From Planctomycetota bacterium (GTDB taxonomy: Bacteria > Planctomycetota > Planctomycetia > Isosphaerales > Isosphaeraceae), in assembly GCA_021778575.1 (NCBI GenBank), contig JAJYCH010000144.1:1-8714 (forward strand): a DNA stretch of 8,714 nt, written 5' to 3'. Position numbers and translations under genes: made by a program. The notes beneath the pieces are model-generated. The model saw only the letters and a list, made by a program, of their open reading frames with translations, made no database searches and was not told the origin of the DNA. Numbering within the stretch: the stretch's first letter is position 1; every line of letters starts with the position of its first letter. Of the stretch, positions 1 to 6,417 are shown piece by piece.

Positions 1-2944
1 GGCGGGTGTCGGTCAGGAACACAACCTGGAAGATATGGTTCCCTTCGACCATCCCGTTGGCGTCGTTGTAGATCGCCTCGCCGGGACGGGTCAGGAGCCG
101 GGCGGCGGCGTTGTCCTCGGAGAGGATCAAATGCGAGTCGGCCTCCGAGCACTGGAGGGCGATCCGGATGGCCATCTGGGCGATCGTGGTTCGCGCCAAC
201 GAATAAGCACCGCCCAGGGTCTGCGAACCGAGCGTGACGTGGACGCCGAAGGCTCGACCTTGACGGACCAGGCGGTCGAGGAGCAGCGAGCACTCCTGCG
301 AGAGCTTGTCGTCCTCGATGAAGAACTCCTGGAATTCGTCCACCAGCAGCAGAATTCGCGGGAGGTCGAGCCCGGTGTTCCGGCGATAGCTGGCGACGTC
401 CTGGGCTCCGGCGTCGCGGTAGAGATCGCCTCGACGCTTCAGTTCGACGTCGAGCCGTTGGAGGACGCTCAGGCCGAACTCGCGTTCCGACTCGACGGCG
501 ATCACCCGGGCGTGCGGCAGGCTATAGGCGGCGTAGGTCTTGAACTCGACGCCTTTCTTGAAGTCGATCAGGTACAGTTCCAGTTCCTTCGGGCTGTACA
601 TGAGCGCGGCGTTGGTGATCAACGCATGCAACAAGGTTGACTTACCCGAGCCGGTCTTACCGGCGATGAGCATGTGTTGCGACGTGCCACGGCCGAGCAG
701 GAGGTTCTGGAACTTGGTCGCACCGGCCCGGCCGAGCGGGACGTCGACGACCCTCTCGCTGGTCCAGGTCCAGTACTTGTTGGCCGTCGGGGCGATGACC
801 TCGAAGGGAACCTCGACCCGTTTGGCGGCCTTGGCGGCCTCGCCGGCGATCTTGACGATCCGGTTCAGCTCGGCGTCGGCGGGGGGGATGTCGAGCTTGA
901 GCGGGTACTGCTCGAACGGGCTGTCTTTCCAGATGAACCGGTTGTCCTTCCAGACCAGGTTCGTGCAACTGGGCTCAAGATCCTTGGCGAGCTGGCCGGT
1001 GGCGTTCTGGAGCTTGGTGTCGAGACTGATCAGGACATAGACACCGCAGCGAGCCCCGCTCTGGGCGATCGAGACCAGCCGCCGCTGGGCGGTGTCGGAG
1101 AAGTTGGCCGGGTAATTGGCGACGACCAGGACCCGGTACGGCTCGGCGACCTCGCCGGCCATCGCGTTGTATTCCTCGATCGAGGCGTACTCGTTGCGCA
1201 GGTACGTCTGGATGACGTTTTCCATGTGCTCGGTCAGGTCGAGCAGGCGCTGGTCGATCTGGGCCGACTCGGTCCAGATCCGGCTGTTGACGAGCAGCTC
1301 ATCGACATCCTTCAGGTTCATGAAGGTCGAGAAGTTCTGACCGAGGCCGACCGGGTCGACGATCGTGAACCGGACCTTGCCGGCGGGGATGGCGGTGAGG
1401 AATCGGAGCATGGTCGACTGGAGGAGCTGGATGGCGGGATACCGCCCCTCGTCGAACGCCTTGATCAGGAGCGAGATCTTGTCGGGGAACTGGAGGAAGG
1501 CCGGGAGATGGAGTTCCTCGGGTGTCAGTTCCTTCAGGCGGGGGTCTTCGGGAATCCCCTGGGGGATCTGCTTCATCGGGACCTTGACGTCGCCGAAGCG
1601 AAGGACCGGCGGCGATTCGACCGGCGGTTTCCAGGGGTTCCAGCCCGAGGCGTGCCAGGGGATGAACATCCGGTCGGCCTCGGCCTGGACGTCGGCGAGT
1701 TCGGATTGAACCTTGTGGATTCCGTCGCGCCAGTCGTCGATGAGCTTCTGCCAGGCGGCCTCGTAGGCGGTCTGTCGGGCCTCGGTCTCGGCGAAGTAGC
1801 GGGCGTCGAGTTCCTGGAGGTCGCGCTCGCCGTTGGCCTTGGCCTCGGCTAGTTCTTTCTTGTATTTGGCCTCGGCGGCGGAGAGGTCGGCCTCGTACTT
1901 CTTGGCGGCGTCGGCCAGGGCCTTGGGATAGCGTTCCTCGGCGGTCTTGATGTCGGTCTGAAGGCGTTCGTTGAGTTCGGGGATGAGCCGGGCGTGGTCG
2001 TCGGCCTGCTTCTTGACCTGAGCGTCGCGGCGGCGGACGACCTCGGCCTTGAGCCGGTTGGCGTTGGCCTGGACCCAGTCGGCCGAGCGGTCGGCCAGGT
2101 GTTCGGCGTCGCTGAGGGCCATGGCCATGGGGGCGGCAGCCTGGGTGATCACCTTGCGGGCCCGGGCGTTGATCGACTGGCGGGCGATGAAGCCGATCAC
2201 GCCGGTTGCCACCAGGGCGACCGCCGGGCCGATCATCCAGCCCAGGACCAGGCCAAGGCCGATCGTCAGGGCGATGAACAGGACGACGCAGAGGAAGATG
2301 AAGAAGTCGAGCTTGACGATCGGCAGGATCTTGAGCTGGGTGGCGGCCTCGTAGTTCTCGATGATCCGGTTGGTGGCCTCGTCGAGCTTGCCGATCGGTC
2401 CTTCGGCCTCGCCGATCTCGGGCGGCGGCCGGTCGGGATCGACGATGATGTACTTCTTGTAAGTCTCGACGTAGAGGCTCGCCGCCGCCTTGATCTCGTC
2501 GAAGTGGATCAGCGACTCATTCAAGCGCGCCTTGAACTGTTCGGTCTTCTTGTTGACCTTGTCCATGTTGGCGTCGAAGACGGCGCCGGTTTCCCAGCCG
2601 GCCTCTTCGAGCGCGGTGTCGGCGGCCTCGGTCTCGACCTGGTGGCGCTTCTTGGCGTGGGCGATCTTCTGGTCGCGCTCGGTCTTCGCCCCGGCCACGC
2701 CGGCTTGATACGCTGCGTCCAGCGCGGTCCGCCGGGTGCCGATCTCGGACTCGATCGTCTGAACCTGGAGATCCCGTCGCTTGACGATTCCCTGGCGGCT
2801 CGACTGGTACTGCCGCTCGGCGACCGCCTTTTCCTTGGCGAAATCGGCGTCGGTCTTGGTCTCGCGGCCCGCCCGCTCCACGGCCAACCGGGCCAGGTCT
2901 TTCAGGGCTTCGACTTGACGCTGAACTAAGGACGGTCCGGGCAT
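1..2944 (-). CDS. FtsK/SpoIIIE-family membrane ATPase, EccC/EssC-like (3' end outside window)
   Basis: The frame reads without a stop from an ATG at 2944 to the left edge, giving 981 residues of a longer protein. Residues 1 to about 185 are charged and heptad-like (coiled coil). Residues 214-235 and 237-254 form a hydrophobic hairpin, so the protein is probably anchored in the inner membrane, and a second coiled coil spans about 258-405. A first ATPase-like domain (about 440-660) has a DPVGLG strand (530-535) and EPYRVLVV (601-608) but no P-loop. The second has Walker A GKTGSGKST (762-770), Walker B LLLVDE (D869), an SQT sensor-like motif (907-909) and RPGEA (953-957). FtsK/SpoIIIE motors move DNA or, in type VII secretion, push WXG100 proteins across the membrane. 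The neighbouring WXG-like genes favour the secretion reading. I see no FHA or DNA-binding gamma domain, but the C-terminus is missing. The family assignment is firm; the secretion role is inferred. Confidence 0.93.
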   Translation of the reverse strand, partial: MPGPSLVQRQVEALKDLARLAVERAGRETKTDADFAKEKAVAERQYQSSRQGIVKRRDLQVQTIESEIGTRRTALDAAYQAGVAGAKTERDQKIAHAKKRHQVETEAADTALEEAGWETGAVFDANMDKVNKKTEQFKARLNESLIHFDEIKAAASLYVETYKKYIIVDPDRPPPEIGEAEGPIGKLDEATNRIIENYEAATQLKILPIVKLDFFIFLCVVLFIALTIGLGLVLGWMIGPAVALVATGVIGFIARQSINARARKVITQAAAPMAMALSDAEHLADRSADWVQANANRLKAEVVRRRDAQVKKQADDHARLIPELNERLQTDIKTAEERYPKALADAAKKYEADLSAAEAKYKKELAEAKANGERDLQELDARYFAETEARQTAYEAAWQKLIDDWRDGIHKVQSELADVQAEADRMFIPWHASGWNPWKPPVESPPVLRFGDVKVPMKQIPQGIPEDPRLKELTPEELHLPAFLQFPDKISLLIKAFDEGRYPAIQLLQSTMLRFLTAIPAGKVRFTIVDPVGLGQNFSTFMNLKDVDELLVNSRIWTESAQIDQRLLDLTEHMENVIQTYLRNEYASIEEYNAMAGEVAEPYRVLVVANYPANFSDTAQRRLVSIAQSGARCGVYVLISLDTKLQNATGQLAKDLEPSCTNLVWKDNRFIWKDSPFEQYPLKLDIPPADAELNRIVKIAGEAAKAAKRVEVPFEVIAPTANKYWTWTSERVVDVPLGRAGATKFQNLLLGRGTSQHMLIAGKTGSGKSTLLHALITNAALMYSPKELELYLIDFKKGVEFKTYAAYSLPHARVIAVESEREFGLSVLQRLDVELKRRGDLYRDAGAQDVASYRRNTGLDLPRILLLVDEFQEFFIEDDKLSQECSLLLDRLVRQGRAFGVHVTLGSQTLGGAYSLARTTIAQMAIRIALQCSEADSHLILSEDNAAARLLTRPGEAIYNDANGMVEGNHIFQVVFLTDTR

Positions 2945-3007
2945 CGGATGAGGTCCACCACGGGGTGCGTTTGATTGCCGAAGAATTCCAGAAGGACGGC
3001 GCGCCGA

Positions 3008-3109
3008 GCCCACCCTAACTCAAATCAACTCAACTCAACTCAAAGAAGCGAGCGAATGAGCATGCGATCCGGTTCACGAGTTCATCCCCGATCGCATGTC
3101 CCACCCTAC
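3008..3109. repeat. Intergenic repeat patch in front of the ATPase gene
   Basis: The 215-bp gap 2945-3159 has no convincing gene. It holds two direct copies of CCCACCCTA about 91 bp apart (3009-3017 and 3100-3108), the same core found in the hairpin element near 7400. It also holds a short tandem array of the pentamer TCAAC (about 3.8 units, 3025-3043) and a perfect 9-bp inverted repeat, CATGCGATC at 3061-3069 and GATCGCATG at 3090-3098, with a 20-nt spacer. It looks like a small dispersed intergenic repeat or the remains of one. The hairpin could also attenuate transcription or separate ATPase expression from the upstream genes. This is inference from pattern only. Confidence 0.5.
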
Positions 3110-3159
3110 AAATTACCACACGGATCGACCTCGGGCCGAATGCCCTGGCCGCGCCGATT

Positions 3160-3378
3160 CTAGCGATCCTCCGAGCAGTCACGCTTGACCTTCGCGCTGA
3201 TCTCGGCCAGCTTATCCATTCCTCGGACCACCGCGTTGACCCGGACTTCGAGCGGGTAAAGATGGTTCGACTCGAACTCGCGGGCGTTCTGGTCCTGCCA
3301 GTGGATCTTGGCCTGTTCCCAGTGCTTCTTGAGGTTCTTGATCGCGTAAGTCAGCTTCGTCGAGCCCTCGCGACTCAT
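3160..3378 (-). CDS. Small WXG100-like helical-hairpin protein (72 aa)
   Basis: This 72-residue protein has a predicted helix at about 8-25, a short turn and a second helix at about 32-66. The turn carries W27-Q-D29 with F35 five residues after the aspartate, the same W-x-D-x5-F spacing as in the 90-residue protein at the head of this cluster. WXG100 proteins (ESAT-6/CFP-10 type) are two-helix hairpins with W-x-G/D/N in the loop, secreted as dimers by EccC/EssC ATPases. The usual length is near 100, so this one is short, and its start lacks a signal peptide. The ATG at 3378 is preceded by GGGAG with 9-nt spacing. It is the third gene of the cluster and directly precedes the ATPase gene. Assignment to the WXG100 superfamily is an inference from pattern and context; the single Cys68 near the C-terminus is notable. 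Confidence 0.75.
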   Translation of the reverse strand: MSREGSTKLTYAIKNLKKHWEQAKIHWQDQNAREFESNHLYPLEVRVNAVVRGMDKLAEISAKVKRDCSEDR

Positions 3379-3447
3379 GATCGGTCTCTCCCAAGGGGGC
3401 GGGTTCGCGACCGGAGCGGAGCGGCCGGGGCGGCTCCGCCTCGATCG

Positions 3448-3936
3448 TCACTTGGTGGAATTCGACGGGGCCGAGACCCGGATGTAGTCGTCGAGAGCGT
3501 CGGCCATCCGTTCCAGAAGTGCCATGCAATGTTCAATCTCGCCGGTGAGCATGTCGCCCAGCGGCCGGGCCAGGCCGAGATACTCGTCGATCGCGTGCTG
3601 GAGGACCGGCGCGGCCTTCTTGACGATCTCGACCTTCTCCTCCGCGACGCGGAGCCGGTGGTTGGCGATCCGGACGGCCTCCTTGGCCTCGGTTTCGCCG
3701 GCCCCCGACAGCTTCTTGCGGTGGAGCTCGCCGCGGATCTCGTTCATCTTCTCGCGACGCCGCTTGACCTCGTTGAGCCAGTAGAGCCGCTGGGTGTTCT
3801 TCACCCACTCGTTGAGCCGACGGTTTTCCATCTCGACGGCGGTCAACGCGTTCCGGGCGTCCTCTACGAAGCTTCCCAGGGCTTCGCGGAACTCGCGGAT
3901 GGCGTCGATCGAACCGACCTTCGCGGACTCGCCCAT
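3448..3936 (-). CDS. All-helical cytoplasmic protein of a WXG/FtsK cluster (162 aa)
   Basis: I do not recognise a named domain. The 162 residues are nearly all predicted helix and strongly charged, with no signal peptide or membrane segment. Helix 1 spans about 10-55 and contains W44 and W53. A long charged helix runs to about 75, a Gly/Thr linker lies at 77-83, a helix at 84-108 stops at P110, and a last helix runs to about 153. The start at 3936 is well supported: AAAGGAG lies 6 nt upstream. The gene sits 42 bp downstream of the 90-residue WXG-like gene and 69 bp upstream of the 72-residue one, all on the minus strand, so co-transcription is likely. I recall similar proteins beside FtsK-like ATPases in planctomycetes. 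A role as a substrate, chaperone or LXG-like helical partner of the secretion motor is inferred only from position and fold. Confidence 0.82.
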   Translation of the reverse strand: MGESAKVGSIDAIREFREALGSFVEDARNALTAVEMENRRLNEWVKNTQRLYWLNEVKRRREKMNEIRGELHRKKLSGAGETEAKEAVRIANHRLRVAEEKVEIVKKAAPVLQHAIDEYLGLARPLGDMLTGEIEHCMALLERMADALDDYIRVSAPSNSTK

Positions 3937-3978
3937 CGGGGTCTCCTTTCGTGCCTCGAACCGGCCACCTCGAATCCA

Positions 3979-4251
3979 TCAGCGCTGCTGCAAGTATTCC
4001 TCGACCCGCTCGGCCTTGCGGAGCAGGAACGGCACGAAGGCGTTGGTCGCCTCGATGAACCGGTTGATCACGATCAGCGTGGCCTCGAACTCCTCGGTGA
4101 ACTTCTCCTGCTCCTTGTCGCGCCAGGTCTGGCTCAAGCCGGAGAGCTGGCCGTGGATCACGGCCATCTTGTTGTGCAGTTCCGTGTTGAAGTGCCGGAG
4201 GTTCTGGGCGAACCGACGTAGCTCGGAAGGGTCGACGACGGCCTGGGCCAT
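3979..4251 (-). CDS. WXG100-family type VII secretion target-like protein (90 aa)
   Basis: This 90-residue protein has the WXG100 layout: helix 1 at about 8-37, a loop with W43-R-D45, and helix 2 at about 46-88, with F51 in the conserved hydrophobic spot. The length is close to the family's 95-100. WXG100 proteins form antiparallel hairpins, dimerise, and are recognised by the ATPase of type VII secretion systems; no Sec signal is expected and none is seen. I chose the ATG at 4251 because AAAGGA lies 6 nt upstream (4258-4263). A start at 4362 would add 37 residues of low-complexity Ser/Gly/Pro sequence that does not fit the family. It is the first gene of the cluster ending in the FtsK-like ATPase. 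The canonical secretion tail Y-x3-D/E is not obvious: the C-terminus has EEYLQQR, with tyrosine but no acidic residue four positions later. Confidence in the fold is good, in actual export moderate. Confidence 0.82.
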   Translation of the reverse strand: MAQAVVDPSELRRFAQNLRHFNTELHNKMAVIHGQLSGLSQTWRDKEQEKFTEEFEATLIVINRFIEATNAFVPFLLRKAERVEEYLQQR

Positions 4252-4469
4252 GGGAAGTCCTTTCGGCTCCGCCGACCCGGACGACCGGCCGGCGGATCTG
4301 AACGAAACGATGGGAAATGGTCCCGACTGCAAAACCTTAACGACGGAGGCGATCGCCCCCACTCAAGATTAACCGGAACCAGAGGCCCCGTAAAGCGCTC
4401 GACCCGACGAAGCTCCGGCGAAACCACGCCTTGACACTCCCCGCTGCCCTGGAGGTTCTCGACCATCGA

Positions 4470-4498
4470 TTGATCGAGCCACCGGTGCAAGCTATCAT
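4470..4498 (+). promoter_or_regulatory. Candidate sigma70-type promoter for the STM3941-like remnant
   Basis: TTGATC (4470-4475) and TATCAT (4493-4498) are separated by exactly 17 bp and lie about 50 bp before the ATG at 4551. The hexamers match the consensus at 4/6 and 5/6 positions. There is no clear Shine-Dalgarno sequence before that ATG. Planctomycete promoters are poorly defined, so this is a pattern match only. Confidence 0.35.
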
Positions 4499-4550
4499 GG
4501 AACTCCGCCCACGACATCTTGGACCGCCCGACCACCAAAAAGTTCCCCGA

Positions 4551-4810
4551 ATGCCGTGCTTTCCGTCGCCAGTCAAGTTGATCGGACTGCTGGGACTGAC
4601 CGCTTTGCTGGTCGGGGCGTCGTACTTCTGCACCTTGCAGCCCGAGCTGAAGCCGCAAATCTTCGGCTGGATCGGAATCGGCTTTTTTGGACTCTGCGGA
4701 CTGGCGACGCTCAACCGGTCCTTGGGCTTTCGCCGGGAGTGATGGAAGTCTGGGCCTATCTCGACCAGATCCTTGCCCGGGTCGAGGCCGCCGAGAACCC
4801 GACGATGGTC
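4551..4810 (+). pseudogene. Remnant of a small two-helix membrane protein gene (STM3941-like), internally deleted
   Basis: From ATG 4551 to the stop at 4742 the frame encodes 63 residues with two hydrophobic segments: KLIGLLGLTALLVGAS, and about 12 residues later GWIGIGFFGLCGLATL. This resembles the N-terminus of STM3941-family membrane proteins (about 180 residues in the forms I recall). The frame then ends abruptly. In the next forward frame, from about 4722, the sequence reads LGLSPGVMEVWAYLDQ, which I recall as typical of the C-terminus of the same family. The whole soluble middle, about 90 residues, is therefore absent and the two ends are out of frame, as expected for an internal deletion. 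The right boundary is approximate because no stop follows in the second frame nearby. The frame evidence is direct; the family match is from memory. Alternatively it is an intact 63-residue membrane peptide. Confidence 0.42.
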
Positions 4811-4867
4811 CCCCTTCGGCGCGCACCGCGATCCCGGCTAATACTCAACGGATCGACCGGAACCCGA

Positions 4868-5941
4868 TTAGCCGACCGGAACGGGCACCTCAACCGCCGA
4901 TCCAACCCGATTTCGCCCCTTGCTGACCGTCAATTCGTCGTCGAGGACCCGTCGCGACGGCTCCGGCGAGCCCGGCCGAGGCTCGCGCGGCGTCACCCCG
5001 CGACTTTCCCGAGACGAACCCACCGCCGAGGTCGGATCTTCGTCCGCAACCTCTTTTGGAATAAGAACTTCCGATTCAACCGCGCGGAACTCGCGGAGTG
5101 CCCGGAAGAACCCTCGGCGGGCTTCCGACTCATAGCGACGGGCCAGCGAAGCCTCGCGCGACGGGTCGAACAGTGCCCGAGTCCCGGCCTCGGCGCGGTC
5201 CTGGTCAAGCGTGATCTGGTCAAGTGTCGCGAAGTGAGCTTCGAGAGCGGCGATCTCGGCGTCGACCGTCTCGATCAGTCGAGCCCGAGCCCAGGCTTTG
5301 ACGGTCTCGATCGCGATTCCTGCCTTATCCGACTCCGCCAGACCGGTCAAATTACCCCAGCTTGCCTTCGCCAGAGCGTCGAGTTCTGACCCGGCCAGGT
5401 CGAGCATCCGGAGGCCCATCAGGTGGGCGACTTTTTCCAGGCTCGGGTCGGTCCACTTCGGACACAATGGACGGGTCAGGTCGCGCCGGAGTTCGCGCCA
5501 GGCTTCGATCAGGCAATCGATGCCTTCGGGCGACTTCCGGAGCTTCCGGACAGTCGCGCGGGGGTGATCGGCGATCCCCGCAATCAGTTGTTCGGCCCGC
5601 TCGACTCGCTCGGCGTCGAAGTCATCGGCCGCGTGACGGACCCGGGCCGCGACCTGGGCAAATTCCTGCTGGGCGCCTCGTTCCATCCGGACCGAGAGAG
5701 TCGCCATCTGAATCACGAGGATCTGCCCAAGAGCCGTTTTCGGAGCCAGCTCGGCCTGAAGAACCTGGTGCCGCCGCTCGACCTCGGCCGAGTCATCCGG
5801 AGCAAGAACCACCCCCGCCCCGGTCAGGCCATGCTTCAACCCATTCTGACGAGAGATCGCTTTTCCTTCGGAGGTCTTCGGTCCCGTACTCCGCAAGGAG
5901 TTGGTTCGGTTGGCGCTGAGCTTCGCTTCGGAGACAGGCAT
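4868..5941 (-). CDS. Lineage-specific hypothetical protein with 'STGPxTxEGK...HGL' N-terminus (357 aa)
   Basis: No function is known to me. Residues 10-40 carry ANR-N-x-L-R-STGP-x-T-x-EGK-x-x-SR-x-N-x-LKHGLT, the hallmark of a family that I recall as abundant, often in several copies, in planctomycetes. The rest is rich in Ala, Glu and Arg and mostly helical (about 60-300), without membrane segments or a signal peptide. The last 50 or so residues are a disordered, proline- and arginine-rich tail. I chose the ATG at 5941 because GAGGA lies 8 nt upstream and because it puts the motif near the N-terminus. The 29-residue longer version from 6028 has no such support. The gene stands alone on the minus strand, divergent from the 6418 operon. 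The N-terminal motif resembles a small basic nucleic-acid-binding segment, but that is speculation. Confidence 0.85.
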   Translation of the reverse strand: MPVSEAKLSANRTNSLRSTGPKTSEGKAISRQNGLKHGLTGAGVVLAPDDSAEVERRHQVLQAELAPKTALGQILVIQMATLSVRMERGAQQEFAQVAARVRHAADDFDAERVERAEQLIAGIADHPRATVRKLRKSPEGIDCLIEAWRELRRDLTRPLCPKWTDPSLEKVAHLMGLRMLDLAGSELDALAKASWGNLTGLAESDKAGIAIETVKAWARARLIETVDAEIAALEAHFATLDQITLDQDRAEAGTRALFDPSREASLARRYESEARRGFFRALREFRAVESEVLIPKEVADEDPTSAVGSSRESRGVTPREPRPGSPEPSRRVLDDELTVSKGRNRVGSAVEVPVPVG

Positions 5942-6010
5942 CGGACGATTCCTCGATGATGAAAGGTACGGGTTCGCTGGACCGGCCGTCCTTTCTATTT
6001 TCGCGAAGAA

Positions 6011-6025
6011 TGTTCGTTTCGAACA
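6011..6025. promoter_or_regulatory. Operator-like palindrome upstream of the 357-aa gene
   Basis: TGTTCG and CGAACA form a perfect 6-bp inverted repeat around TTT. GAATG (6008-6012) and CATTC (6028-6032) form a second, overlapping inverted pair. The site lies 70-90 bp before the start at 5941, where a regulator could act. It resembles no specific consensus that I can name with confidence. Confidence 0.3.
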
Positions 6026-6124
6026 CACATTCCGTGAACAAACGCGTGTCAGCGGTTGGACTCAGCCTCCGATGAGGCGAACTTTCCAGACAGGCTGGCT
6101 GGTGAGTACAACCCTTAACGTTAG

Positions 6125-6158
6125 CAAAAAATATATGTTTAAACTTGTATATTTTTTG
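6125..6158. repeat. AT-rich perfect inverted repeat (11-bp arms)
   Basis: CAAAAAATATA (6125-6135) and TATATTTTTTG (6148-6158) are exact inverted repeats. The 12-nt spacer contains the palindrome GTTTAAAC (6137-6144), and TAACGTTA (6116-6123), another palindrome, lies just to the left. The surrounding DNA is GC-rich, so this patch stands out. It sits between divergent genes starting at 5941 and 6418, which argues against a terminator. A regulator-binding or DNA-unwinding site, or a scar of inserted DNA, is possible. The remainder of 5942-6417 shows no convincing gene. Confidence 0.55.
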
Positions 6159-6247
6159 AAATCACTGCAATTTCCCGGCCGAGTTTCTGTTGATGGTTGA
6201 CGATCGTGTTCTAGAGTAAGGATTACACCGGACGCGCGGCTCACCTC

Positions 6248-6276
6248 TTGACTCATGAAGATTTCGGACGTATACA
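6248..6276 (+). promoter_or_regulatory. Candidate promoter of the 6418-7315 operon
   Basis: TTGACT (6248-6253) and TATACA (6271-6276) are spaced by 17 bp, with 5/6 and 4/6 matches to the sigma70 hexamers. Transcription would start near 6283 and give a leader of about 135 nt before the ATG at 6418. This is a pattern match in a region without genes, with no other evidence. Confidence 0.3.
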
Positions 6277-6417
6277 TCGCACTCGAATTGCCGAAAATGT
6301 TGTCGGACATCGGCGCAAACTGTCTCGGCCCGCGGATTTGATGGTCTTTGTGCGCGCCACTTGTGCCCCGATCCGGCTGGTGTGTACCGTTAAGGTATGG
6401 AGAAGGAGCTTTCGTCG

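Noticed and set aside
674..2929. Long plus-strand open frames (for example 674-1852 and 1994-2929) across the ATPase gene
   Set aside because: They are antisense to a minus-strand frame with clear Walker motifs. Their compositions (Leu/Asp/Gly/Arg runs) are the usual mirror of GC-rich coding DNA.
3025..3043. CRISPR-like or phase-variation repeat (TCAAC pentamer array)
   Set aside because: Fewer than four units, no spacers, and outside any coding frame; too short for either role on present evidence.
3262..4221. A 319-codon plus-strand open frame across the small helical genes
   Set aside because: Antisense to three minus-strand genes with good ribosome sites and recognisable helical motifs; its translation is low-complexity Leu/Asp/Gly.
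4348..4357. Palindrome GGCGATCGCC upstream of the cluster
   Set aside because: CGATCG-containing palindromes are common in GC-rich genomes; nothing else marks it as an operator.
4338..4366. Promoter for the WXG/FtsK cluster (TTGAGT with TTAAGG on the minus strand)
   Set aside because: The spacer is 20 bp and the -10 match is poor. The true promoter is not identifiable from sequence alone.
4158..4826. A minus-strand frame of 222 codons containing a protein-like MSWAEFHDSLHRW stretch
   Set aside because: It overlaps the start of the 90-residue WXG-like gene in another frame, and the first part is antisense to a better membrane-protein remnant. The middle stretch looks plausible but stands alone without a start or ribosome site.
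5362..5959. Plus-strand frames across the 357-residue gene
   Set aside because: Antisense shadows rich in Arg/Ser/Pro; the minus-strand frame has the recognisable family motif and a ribosome site.
6011..6025. LexA/SOS box of the CGAAC-N4-GTTCG type
   Set aside because: The half-sites are in the opposite order (GTTCG then CGAAC) with a 3-nt spacer, so it does not match that consensus.
6255..6341. A 28-codon plus-strand frame starting MKISDVYIALELPKML
   Set aside because: Protein-like residues but no ribosome site, and it overlaps the candidate -10 element at 6271. Too short to support; could be a remnant.
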